A DNA stretch of 44,908 nucleotides from an uncultured Clostridia bacterium (lineage in GTDB: Bacteria > Bacillota > Clostridia > Oscillospirales > Ruminococcaceae), in the NCBI GenBank assembly GCA_947626755.1, contig CANQTP010000017.1, forward strand, positions 1 to 44,908. Reading direction: 5' to 3'. Positions 37,446 to 44,908 of this stretch are shown here, in pieces (the stretch's first letter is position 1; each line of letters begins with the position of its first letter). The position numbers and the translations under genes were made by a program. The notes below the pieces were generated by a model. It saw nothing but the letters and a program-made list of their open reading frames with translations. It was not told the origin of the DNA and made no database searches.

Positions 37446-39682
37446 TATAATTTCATCTGATCGGGATCAATAAGATCCTTTGCAAGAAGTCCCGCCGCGG
37501 GGATATTCTTTACAAAATATTTTTCTGCATTTTCGAGCATTTCCTCAGTGACGATATACGCATTATCCACAACAGCTTTGGATTTTAATGTCATTACCTG
37601 AACGCCGATGGTGTCCCTTGCAGCTTTGGGAAGTATCATTCCCGTATTGAACACAATAGCCCTGCCGTTTGAGGAGCGGACAAGTATATCCGTGTTTTCC
37701 GTCACCGCAAACATTTTTACAAGCTTTGATTTTGCGGAATATGCATTTGCAAGCTTCTTGCGGTTGGTCTTGGTCTCGTATGCGTTCAGGGGAACTTTCG
37801 CCGCTTTGCCGTTCTCGAAAATCATTATCAGATATCCGCTGTAATCGTTTGTGGCAATAAGCGAGGACACATTTTCATATTCGTCAAAGCCGAGCTTTAC
37901 GGGAACGAAATCGCCCAGCTCAGAAGCCTTTGTATCCTTGAATTCGCTTGCCCGCGACTTGTAGACCTGACATTTATCCGTAAAGAACAGCAGTTCCGTT
38001 TTGTTTGTGGCTTCTTCCGCAAATACCATGATGTCGCCGTCTTTCAGCTTTTGCTGATCCGCCATTCTCAAAGACTGGGGAGTTATTTTCTTGAAATATC
38101 CGCTGCTTGACATAAACAGATTTACCGCGTAATCGGGAGTATCGTCCTCCACTTCCTCCTCTTCCTCGTCCCCTGCGTAATAGAACATTGTGCGGCGTGG
38201 CTGTTTGTATTTTGCGGAAATTTCCTTTAATTCCTCGACTATGATATTCTTTATTTTCTTTTCACTTTTGAGAATTGCCTCCATTTCGGCAATATCTTTT
38301 TCCAGATCCTTAATATCGGCGGTGCGTTTCAGAATGTATTCCTTATTTAAATGACGGAGTTTTATTTCCGCAACATATTCCGCCTGAGTTTCGTCAATTC
38401 CGAAGCCGATCATCAGGTTTGGAACTACTTCTGCTTCTTCTTCCGTTTCACGGACAATTTTTATCGCTTTGTCAATGTCAAGGAGAATTTTCTGCAAGCC
38501 TTTCAGAAGATGCAGCCGCTCTTTTTTCTTGGAAAGTTCAAAGAACGTTCTGCGCTTTATACATTCCGTGCGGAAAGCTATCCATTCGTCCAGAATTTCG
38601 TAAACGCCCATTACTTTAGGCGTTCCGCCTATAAGTATGTTGAAATTGCAGGAATAATTGTCCTGCAAAGGCGTCATGCGGAACAGCTTTTTCATAAGCT
38701 TATCGGGGTCAACGCCGCGCTTTATGTCAATGGCAAGTTTCAGACCGTTAATGTCCGTTTCGTCGCGGATATAGGAAATTTCGCGTATCTTGCCGCCCTT
38801 TATAAGCTCGATGATCTTATCCATAATTGCTTCCACGGTGGTGGTGGGAGGTATCTGGGTAATTTCAATGCAGTTTGATTCCTTGTCGAAATTGTAGCGG
38901 GAGCGGACTTTTACCGAACCACGTCCCGTGCGGTAAATTTTTTCAAGTTCGTCCTCATCGTAAAGCATGAAACCTCCCCCCGCAAAATCAGGACCTTTCA
39001 GGGTGGAGAGAATGTTGTGATCGGGATTTTTGATAAGGGCAATTGTGGTCTCGCAAATTTCCTCTAAATTAAAGGAACATACCGCGCTTGCCATTGAAAC
39101 GGCAATTCCCACGTTTGCATTTACAAGTACGGACGGGAACGCCGCAGGAAGCAAAGTCGGCTCAACCGTTTCATTGTCGTAGTTGGGGACAAAATCCACG
39201 GTGTCCTTGTCAATATCGCGGAAAAGCTCGTTGCAGATAGGGTCAAGCTTTGCTTCGGTGTAACGTGAAGCGGCATACGCCATATCGCGGGAATATGCTT
39301 TTCCAAAGTTGCCCTTGCTGTCAACATACGGGTGGAGAAGCGCTTCATTTCCGCGGGCAAGACGGACCATAGTTTCATATATAGCCGCGTCGCCGTGGGG
39401 GTTAAGCTTCATGGTCTGACCCACAATATTTGCGGATTTTGTTTTCGGACCTGTGAGAAGTCCCATTTTGTACATGGTGTAAAGCAGTTTTCTGTGGGAC
39501 GGCTTAAAACCGTCAATTTCGGGCAGGGCTCGGGAAACGATAACGCTCATGGCATATGGCATATAGTTTTTTTCCAGAGTATCTGTTATCTGTTCCTCGG
39601 CGATAATTCCGCTTCCCGCAATATATGCGTTTGAAGCGGGAGCAGTGTTTTTTGTTTCGGTTTTTTTGCTTTTTCTCGGCAA
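37445..39682 (-). CDS. parC: DNA topoisomerase IV-type subunit A
   Basis: 745-aa type IIA topoisomerase breakage-reunion subunit, partner of ParE encoded 0.4 kb upstream. The core shows MSVIVSRALPEIDGFKPSHRKLLYTMYKMG and the catalytic Tyr141 in AASRYTEAKL. In the quinolone region HGDAAIYETM, the serine position is Ala (Ala99) while the acidic residue is kept (Glu103). The C-terminal ~240 residues form the DNA-wrapping region, where no GyrA box (QRRGGKG type) is seen, arguing for ParC rather than GyrA. An acidic patch EEEEVEDD lies between the parts. The ribosome site is GAAAGAAAT-like, weak. Confidence 0.92.
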   Translation of the reverse strand: MPRKSKKTETKNTAPASNAYIAGSGIIAEEQITDTLEKNYMPYAMSVIVSRALPEIDGFKPSHRKLLYTMYKMGLLTGPKTKSANIVGQTMKLNPHGDAAIYETMVRLARGNEALLHPYVDSKGNFGKAYSRDMAYAASRYTEAKLDPICNELFRDIDKDTVDFVPNYDNETVEPTLLPAAFPSVLVNANVGIAVSMASAVCSFNLEEICETTIALIKNPDHNILSTLKGPDFAGGGFMLYDEDELEKIYRTGRGSVKVRSRYNFDKESNCIEITQIPPTTTVEAIMDKIIELIKGGKIREISYIRDETDINGLKLAIDIKRGVDPDKLMKKLFRMTPLQDNYSCNFNILIGGTPKVMGVYEILDEWIAFRTECIKRRTFFELSKKKERLHLLKGLQKILLDIDKAIKIVRETEEEAEVVPNLMIGFGIDETQAEYVAEIKLRHLNKEYILKRTADIKDLEKDIAEMEAILKSEKKIKNIIVEELKEISAKYKQPRRTMFYYAGDEEEEEVEDDTPDYAVNLFMSSSGYFKKITPQSLRMADQQKLKDGDIMVFAEEATNKTELLFFTDKCQVYKSRASEFKDTKASELGDFVPVKLGFDEYENVSSLIATNDYSGYLIMIFENGKAAKVPLNAYETKTNRKKLANAYSAKSKLVKMFAVTENTDILVRSSNGRAIVFNTGMILPKAARDTIGVQVMTLKSKAVVDNAYIVTEEMLENAEKYFVKNIPAAGLLAKDLIDPDQMKL

Positions 39683-39714
39683 TTTCTTTCACTCCAAATT
39701 AATTATTTATTATA

Positions 39715-40068
39715 TTAAAATGACGAAATGCAATTTTTATAGCGTTTGGGAATTTCAATGGGAACATCATAACCCAGTTTCTTTAATGCAGGCGGAATTA
39801 TTCTGTTTCCCAATTTAAATAATTCGTGATTTTCGGGAAATAAAAATACCCAATCCGCTCCGCCTTTATTTACCACAAGTCGGAAATATTTATCAATGTC
39901 CGTTTCGGGAAATCCCGCTTTTTTAAGCAGGATATGATGTTCAAAGCCATCATCTATCTGCGAAGCAATAATTCTTTCTCCGTCGTGGGAAACAAGCACT
40001 AACAGCGGGTCGTCCACGTCAACTGCGGCATTGAAATTTTCCTCGTCGGGGTATTTTATTATTTCCAT
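39715..40068 (-). CDS. Small conserved-looking protein between parE and parC, unknown function
   Basis: 117-aa acidic protein with no recognised domain, no signal and no membrane segment. It begins MEIIKYPDEENF and contains PLLVLVSHDGERIIASQIDDGFEHHILLKK and GADWVFLFPENHELFKLGN. The ordered hydrophobic pattern suggests a small alpha/beta fold. It lies 23 bases after parE and 32 bases before parC on the same strand, so it is co-transcribed with both topoisomerase subunits. A link to the enzyme is possible only by position. Confidence 0.75.
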   Translation of the reverse strand: MEIIKYPDEENFNAAVDVDDPLLVLVSHDGERIIASQIDDGFEHHILLKKAGFPETDIDKYFRLVVNKGGADWVFLFPENHELFKLGNRIIPPALKKLGYDVPIEIPKRYKNCISSF

Positions 40069-40091
40069 AATAATTCCTCACAATTTTAAAT

Positions 40092-42080
40092 TTAAGAAAT
40101 ATCCGCCATTTCAAGATACTGATTTCCGAATTCGGCAATATAGTCTTTTCTGCCTTGGAGGTTGTCGCCCAAAAGCAGGTCAAACATATTTGCAGTCGCT
40201 TCAATATCTGTGGGAATTACCTTAATAAGCCGCCTTGTAGCAGGGTTCATTGTAGTCAGGGACATCATTTCGGGATCGTTTTCGCCAAGTCCTTTTGAAC
40301 GGTCAATTTTGTATTTCTGATCGCCGATCATTTTCAGAATATCGTCTTTTTCTTTTTCATTATAGGCAAAATACGTCCTGTCTTTTGTGTTTATTTCAAA
40401 AAGGGGAGTCTCTGCAATATAAACATATCCCTCGTCGATCAAAGTAGGCGTAAGGCGGTAAAGCATTGTAAGGATAAGCGTTCTTATCTGGAAACCGTCC
40501 ACGTCCGCATCGGTGGCAATAATAATTTTATTCCATTTTAAATTCTCAATATTGAAGGTAGAAAGTTCCTTATTTGACTTTGAACGCACTTCCACGCCGC
40601 AGCCCAGAACTTTTATAAGGTCGGTGATAATATCGCTTTTGAATATCTTGTCGTAATCCGCTTTCAGACAGTTTAAGATCTTGCCGCGGACAGGAATTAT
40701 CGCTTGAAATTCCGAGTCCCGGGCTGTTTTACACGCACCGAGAGCGGAGTCTCCCTCCACAATGTAAATTTCCCGTCTGGAAAGGTCTTTTGTACGGCAG
40801 TCAACAAACTTCTGGACCATATTTGAAAGGTCGATATTTCCCGCAAGTTTCTTTTTAAGGTTCTGCTTGGTCTTTTCGGCGCTTTCGCGGCTTCGCTTGT
40901 TGAGAATTACCTGTTCTGCGATCTTAAGAGCGTCATCGGGATTTTCAATAAAATAAACTTCCAGCTGATGTTTGAGAAAATCCGTCATTGCCTCGTAAAT
41001 GAACTTATTTGTAATTGCTTTTTTCGTCTGGTTCTCGTAGGAAGTAAGAGTCGAGAACGACGAGGAAATAAGCACAAGACAGTCCTGAACATCAACAAAT
41101 TTTATCTTGCTTTCATTTTTCTGATACTTGTTATTATTTTTCAGATAAGCGTCAATTTGTGAAACGAACGCCGCCTGCACAGCCTTGTCGGGAACGCCGC
41201 CGTGTTCCAGAAAACTTGAATTGTGGTAATATTCTATCTGCGCCACTTTGTTTGAAAATGACACCGCAAAGGAAAGCTTTACCTTGTATTCGGGCTTGTC
41301 CTCACGGTCGCGCCCCTTGCGTTCGCACTGCCAGAACTGCGGCGGAGTGAGATAATTATTTTCTACTATCTCGTTCATGTAATCGGCAATTCCGTTTTCG
41401 TAAAGGAATGTATTTTCCTCAAATTTGCCGTTTTCATTTTCATATCTGAAAACAAAGGAAATGCCGGGATTTACTACAGCCTGCTTTTTTAACGTTTCCT
41501 CAAAATATTCCCTGCTTACGTTTATGTCGGTGAAAACATCAAGGTCGGGACGCCATTTTGTGCGGGTTCCCGTCTGTTTCTTCTTAGTAGCTGTTTTCTG
41601 AAGTCCGCCGATATTTTCGCCCTTTTCAAAATGCAGGTTGAATTTAAAACCGTCGCGGTAAACTTCCACATCGGTATATTCGGAAGCATACTGAGTAGCA
41701 CACGCGCCCAGACCGTTAAGTCCGAGAGAATATTCATAGTCGCCGCTTTCGTTGTTCTGATACTTGCCGCCTGCGTAAAGTTCGCAGTAAACAAGTTCCC
41801 AGTTGTAACAATTTTCCGTCGGGTTGAAATCCACGGGACAGCCACGTCCGAAATCCTCAACTTCAATGGAATTGTCCTGATAGCGGGTGACGATGATCTT
41901 ATCGCCGTGACCGTCACGGGCTTCGTCTATGGAGTTGGAAATTATCTCGAAAACCGCGTGTTCGCAGCCCTCGATCCCGTCCGAACCGAAAATTACCGCA
42001 GGACGAAGCCTTACTCTGTCCGCGCCTTTCAGTTTGGTAATACTTTCATTGCCGTAATCCTTTGATTTTTTTCCTGCCAA
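40092..42080 (-). CDS. parE: DNA topoisomerase IV-type subunit B
   Basis: 662-aa ATPase subunit of the type IIA topoisomerase. The GHKL ATPase site has the Glu/Asn helix in HAVFEIISNSIDEARDG, VEDFGRGCPV and GLNGLGACATQYAS. The transducer and TOPRIM domain follow with IVEGDSALGACKTARD, VRGKILNCLKA and the metal-binding ATDADVDGFQIRTL. Residues around these motifs differ from standard GyrB/ParE (for instance FGRGCPV for NGRGIPV, DGFQIRT for DGAHIRT), as in the divergent clostridial ParE type. Third gene of the prmA operon. Confidence 0.93.
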   Translation of the reverse strand: MAGKKSKDYGNESITKLKGADRVRLRPAVIFGSDGIEGCEHAVFEIISNSIDEARDGHGDKIIVTRYQDNSIEVEDFGRGCPVDFNPTENCYNWELVYCELYAGGKYQNNESGDYEYSLGLNGLGACATQYASEYTDVEVYRDGFKFNLHFEKGENIGGLQKTATKKKQTGTRTKWRPDLDVFTDINVSREYFEETLKKQAVVNPGISFVFRYENENGKFEENTFLYENGIADYMNEIVENNYLTPPQFWQCERKGRDREDKPEYKVKLSFAVSFSNKVAQIEYYHNSSFLEHGGVPDKAVQAAFVSQIDAYLKNNNKYQKNESKIKFVDVQDCLVLISSSFSTLTSYENQTKKAITNKFIYEAMTDFLKHQLEVYFIENPDDALKIAEQVILNKRSRESAEKTKQNLKKKLAGNIDLSNMVQKFVDCRTKDLSRREIYIVEGDSALGACKTARDSEFQAIIPVRGKILNCLKADYDKIFKSDIITDLIKVLGCGVEVRSKSNKELSTFNIENLKWNKIIIATDADVDGFQIRTLILTMLYRLTPTLIDEGYVYIAETPLFEINTKDRTYFAYNEKEKDDILKMIGDQKYKIDRSKGLGENDPEMMSLTTMNPATRRLIKVIPTDIEATANMFDLLLGDNLQGRKDYIAEFGNQYLEMADIS

Positions 42081-42096
42081 TTTGTATCTGCCTTTC

Positions 42097-43251
42097 TTAA
42101 TTTATTGAAATATTGACTGCCAGCGCGGCTTTTGCAATATGCGTTTCGCCGCCGCTTTCGTCGATCTTGTATATGTGTTTTCCGTTTGAAAAAATTACTT
42201 CGCCGCTGTCCGTCAGGTTGAAATCCAGAACGCCCTTTCTGAGAATTTCCTCGCTGCCGTCGGGGGAACGTTTCATAAGCACTCTGCTCAGGGGCATTAT
42301 TCCCGAACTGCTGTCATCGGACGCGCTGTTTATCTTATTAAGTTTTTCGGCGTTGATGATATTTCCTTCAATTATAATATCCTTCTGCGAACGGTTCTTT
42401 GCCTTTGTTCCGTCGGCGGAATCACCGCTTTTTAAGGATTCGCCGCCGAATATCGTGGTGAAAAAGTTCAGAAAGCCGAACAGTCCTTTTATTATACGGT
42501 AGGGGAACATTATAACGTCCTTGAATGTAATTCCCCCATCGGGCTTTTCGCCGCCGTAGGGCTGGCGGATAAAGTAAAGGTTTCCCTGTTTGTCCTCCCG
42601 CGGGTGAAGAAAATCGTATTTCTCATCGGAAACAATTTCCGTAATTGACTTTGCGTTCAGGTCAAGGAAAGATATTGCCCGCGGACTTGTGGCGGAAACG
42701 GATCCGTACTGATCCCTTGCGTGTCCTGCGGCGGAAAAATATATGCCGTTCCTCGTCTGCGACCAGCAGGGATTCTCCTCGGTGGTGTCGCCGTCAGTGT
42801 ATTCGTCAAAATGTCCCTGCATATCCATAACTGAAATATGCAGGAATGAAGCGTTTGCCCCCATGCTGACGGCAAGTTTCCCGTCCTTTACGTCAAACGA
42901 ACCGAAAACAAAGTCATTTGAAGCCCGCACAAGTCCCTCCGTATCATCGGCGGGATCGAAACTCCTGTGGTAAATGCTTCCCACGTCCTCTGAATTCACG
43001 GCATAGACAAGTTCTTCGCCGCAAATGCCGAGTCCTGTTATTCTTGCGGGCAGAAGCTCCGGGTCGATGCTGTCCGCAGTCATTCCCATAAACGCCGCGC
43101 CGCTGCCCGAACTTTTCCACTCTTTCCGCTGCTGTATGCTGCGGACGGTATCGCGGTATTTTATTATCTTTCCGCAGGGAATTTCGGTAACGGCTTTGGT
43201 TTCCGCATCAAGGCAGAAAATTTTGTTTTCCGAGGTGTATATTATCTTCAT
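42097..43251 (-). CDS. Beta-propeller-like protein of unknown function
   Basis: 384 aa with no signal peptide. Repeated short strand units such as SENKIFCLDAETKAVTEI, CWSQTRNGIYFSAAG, DKQGNLYFIRQPYGG and SGEVIFSNGKHIYKID give a YWTN/WD-like propeller pattern of the DUF5050/dipeptidyl-peptidase N-terminal kind. A hydrophobic segment in the middle (MFPYRIIKGLFGFLNFFTTIFG) may touch the membrane. No catalytic residues are recognisable. It lies 15 bases after prmA and 16 before parE, so it is embedded in the operon. Confidence 0.72.
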   Translation of the reverse strand: MKIIYTSENKIFCLDAETKAVTEIPCGKIIKYRDTVRSIQQRKEWKSSGSGAAFMGMTADSIDPELLPARITGLGICGEELVYAVNSEDVGSIYHRSFDPADDTEGLVRASNDFVFGSFDVKDGKLAVSMGANASFLHISVMDMQGHFDEYTDGDTTEENPCWSQTRNGIYFSAAGHARDQYGSVSATSPRAISFLDLNAKSITEIVSDEKYDFLHPREDKQGNLYFIRQPYGGEKPDGGITFKDVIMFPYRIIKGLFGFLNFFTTIFGGESLKSGDSADGTKAKNRSQKDIIIEGNIINAEKLNKINSASDDSSSGIMPLSRVLMKRSPDGSEEILRKGVLDFNLTDSGEVIFSNGKHIYKIDESGGETHIAKAALAVNISIN

Positions 43252-43266
43252 TCGGAACGCCCCCTT

Positions 43267-44232
43267 TTAAAGTCTGAAAGCAGCCGCTGCCCAACCGTCC
43301 TTTTCCCGTGTTTCAAGGTGTGTAAAGCCCATTGCCTTTATTGCGTCAAGAACTTCGTCACAGCGTTCGATGATTATTCCCGAAACTATCAGCACGCTTC
43401 CGCTTTTAATGAAATTTTCAAAGATCGGGGACATGGCAATAAGCACGTCTGCAACTATATTTGCGGTTATGACATCATACTCGACACCTATATCTTCGCA
43501 AAGTCCGCTGTCGGTGACGATATTTCCGCAGAATGTTCTGTATTTATCCGCGGGAATGCGGTTCTTTGCAGCATTTTCGGAAGCAATGTCCACGCTGTTT
43601 TTGTCAATATCCACTGCCGAAACGCTGTCCGCGCCCAGAAGCATGGCGGCAATTGAAAGTATTCCGCTGCCGCAGCCGATGTCAAGGACTTTATTGCCGT
43701 TTCCGAGATATTTTTCCAGAAGTTCCAGACAAAGCTGTGTGGTGTTATGCTGCCCCGTTCCGAAGCTTGACGCGGGGTCTATTTCAAGGATAGTTCTGCC
43801 GTCACTGCCGTTGTATTCTTCCCAAGAAGGCTTTATGACAAGTTTTTCGCCGACGGTAAGGGGCTTGAAATACTGTTTCCAGTTATTAGCCCAGTCTTCC
43901 TCGCGGACGGAATCCAGTTCCACCGAAAGCCGTCCGAAAGCGTTCTCCGGGTCGCGAGCTTTCAGTGCGGACATCTCCGCGCGTATCATGGAAAGCATAT
44001 CCGCCCCCTGCGAATTATCAGGCAGGTACACCGTAACGCAGGTCTCGCAGTTCTTGAGTTTCAGCAGGTCATCGTCCACATAGTCCCAGTTGCCTGTCTT
44101 GTGTTCCAGAAATTCCTCAAAGTCCTTGGGGTCTTTTATTTCAAAGCCCGTGACTCCTGTGTTCAGCAGGCAGCCGCAGACGGGGTCAACGCCCTCGGAA
44201 GTAGTATAGATATTGACTTCTGTCCAGTTCAT
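43267..44232 (-). CDS. prmA: Ribosomal protein L11 methyltransferase
   Basis: Trimethylates Lys and the N-terminus of ribosomal protein L11 with SAM. The 321-aa protein has the PrmA N-terminal domain (MNWTEVNIYTTSEGVDPV; DWANNWKQYFKPLTVGEKLVIKP), the linker GTGQHNTTQLCLELLEKY, the SAM motif VLDIGCGSGILSIAA and the family motif ITANIVADVL in place of NPPY. ATG 44232 is chosen because AAAGGA is 9 bases upstream; an earlier in-frame start lies in the untranslated leader. First gene of a five-gene operon with parE and parC. Confidence 0.95.
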   Translation of the reverse strand: MNWTEVNIYTTSEGVDPVCGCLLNTGVTGFEIKDPKDFEEFLEHKTGNWDYVDDDLLKLKNCETCVTVYLPDNSQGADMLSMIRAEMSALKARDPENAFGRLSVELDSVREEDWANNWKQYFKPLTVGEKLVIKPSWEEYNGSDGRTILEIDPASSFGTGQHNTTQLCLELLEKYLGNGNKVLDIGCGSGILSIAAMLLGADSVSAVDIDKNSVDIASENAAKNRIPADKYRTFCGNIVTDSGLCEDIGVEYDVITANIVADVLIAMSPIFENFIKSGSVLIVSGIIIERCDEVLDAIKAMGFTHLETREKDGWAAAAFRL

Positions 44233-44273
44233 AGGGAACGTCCTTTCACAGATATTTTTGAACATACATTTTA

Positions 44274-44302
44274 ATTATACACCATCAAACGGATTTTTGC
44301 AA
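44274..44302 (-). promoter_or_regulatory. Promoter of the prmA-parE-parC operon
   Basis: Minus strand TTGCAA (44302-44297), a 17-base spacer, TATAAT (44279-44274), about 40 bases before the prmA start. It lies within 35 bases of the transposase stop codon. Confidence 0.82.
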
Positions 44303-44335
44303 GCCCAAAAATTACAAATTGCACGGCAACAGCAT

Positions 44336-44908
44336 TTACTTTTTACGAGCAAAAAGAACAGAAAGTAAGACGTCAGGGTTAAGAGAAGCCTTAAATCTCA
44401 TTCTTTTCTTACTAAGGCGACCATATTTAGCCTGATTTAAAAGAGAAAGTGCAGTTTTACGAAGTATATTCAAATTTAACGGAGAATTATCTTTCCTTGC
44501 CCTTGAAGCATCTTCTCTGAAAATAACATCAAGACACCAATGCAGCTGATTTTCAATAGACCAATGTTTTCGTACAGCATATGCAAATTCATTAATATCC
44601 GTCAGCGATGTAATAAAATATCGTGTGAAATTACTTACATTTTCGCCCTCAATTATTTTTGAACGAACCATTCCCAATGCGTTCAAGTGCGTCCAATCAT
44701 CACGCTGTTCAAGCCAATCAATATCCGTTGTAAGATAATATTCCCTGATTTCAATTCTTCCGTGACCTTTTTCTGAAGTTATGGTTTTATCGCTTTCAGA
44801 TGCAAATTCATTGAAATGATCTTCGGTATCCTTAAAAAGATTCGGCTGATTTTCTTTAAGTGCAATGCAATAATCAGCATTGCCATCGGTTATTTTCTGT
44901 ACGATTTT
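44336..44908 (-). mobile_element. ISAs1-family transposase, 3' part (5' end beyond the window)
   Basis: The 190 codons visible run open to the window edge. They contain the family's GNADYCIALKENQPNLFKD, KGHGRIEIREYYLTTDIDWLE and the late DDE region YAVRKHWSIENQLHWCLDVI with FREDASRARKDNSPLNLNILR. The Glu in the SIENQLHW block is the last catalytic acid, so this end looks intact. I cannot see the inverted repeat of the element in the ~100 bases beyond its stop. Whether the copy is complete depends on sequence outside the window. Confidence 0.9.

Overview
The window looks like chromosome from an anaerobic Firmicute of the Ruminococcus/Oscillospiraceae type. The support is a lysine (L-box) riboswitch and a tryptophan T-box leader, consensus sigma-A promoters with 17-base spacers, AGGAGG-type ribosome sites with several TTG starts, an archaeal/fungal-type aspartate-semialdehyde dehydrogenase, a ParE/ParC pair of clostridial type and a GH43 glycosidase. 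The genus is an inference from gene content; there is no rRNA or tRNA here.

Layout. 1-1956: a sugar O-acetyltransferase, then a membrane-anchored protein and a secreted protein of unknown function. 1971-6167: lysine/threonine precursor genes on the minus strand (dapB, dapA; then asd with a translationally coupled GNAT acetyltransferase, behind a lysine riboswitch). A DinJ-YafQ toxin-antitoxin pair lies between them on the plus strand with its own perfect-consensus promoter. 6206-6413: a long palindromic repeat that also supplies the trpA stop codon. 6405-13445: the complete trp operon trpE-trpGD-trpC-trpF-trpB-trpA on the minus strand, driven by a promoter and a T-box leader with a UGG (Trp) specifier. 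13585-18934: plus-strand housekeeping genes (rpiB, upp, glmS, a GtrB-like glycosyltransferase, inorganic pyrophosphatase, a flavin reductase-like protein).

18935-19800: a small accessory patch with repeat fragments, an XRE regulator, and a DinJ antitoxin whose downstream toxin gene has become a toxin-antitoxin chimera. 19811-26035: a four-gene minus-strand operon, MoxR ATPase - DUF58 - transmembrane transglutaminase - GH43. 26114-31314: two signalling proteins (a degenerate-GGDEF/GAF/histidine kinase/receiver hybrid, and a sugar-binding-protein-like/GGDEF fusion) around an EamA transporter. 31438-33805: a lipoprotein and an L-fucose isomerase-like enzyme. 33806-34938: repeats, an unrecognised AT-rich gene and a FeoB-associated-type Cys-rich small protein lacking a normal start codon. 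34951-37444: queH and an aminopeptidase P. 37445-44302: the minus-strand operon prmA - unknown beta-rich protein - parE - small unknown gene - parC. The right edge holds the 3' part of an ISAs1-type transposase.

The most unusual points are: (i) the YoeB-N-terminus/antitoxin-C-terminus chimera directly behind an intact antitoxin; (ii) a palindromic repeat family found at four places, one copy ending the trp operon and encoding the end of TrpA; (iii) two genes whose best start positions carry near-cognate codons (ATC and ACG); (iv) Glu in place of catalytic Asp60 in TrpA. I see no CRISPR array, prophage or large unknown gene cluster.
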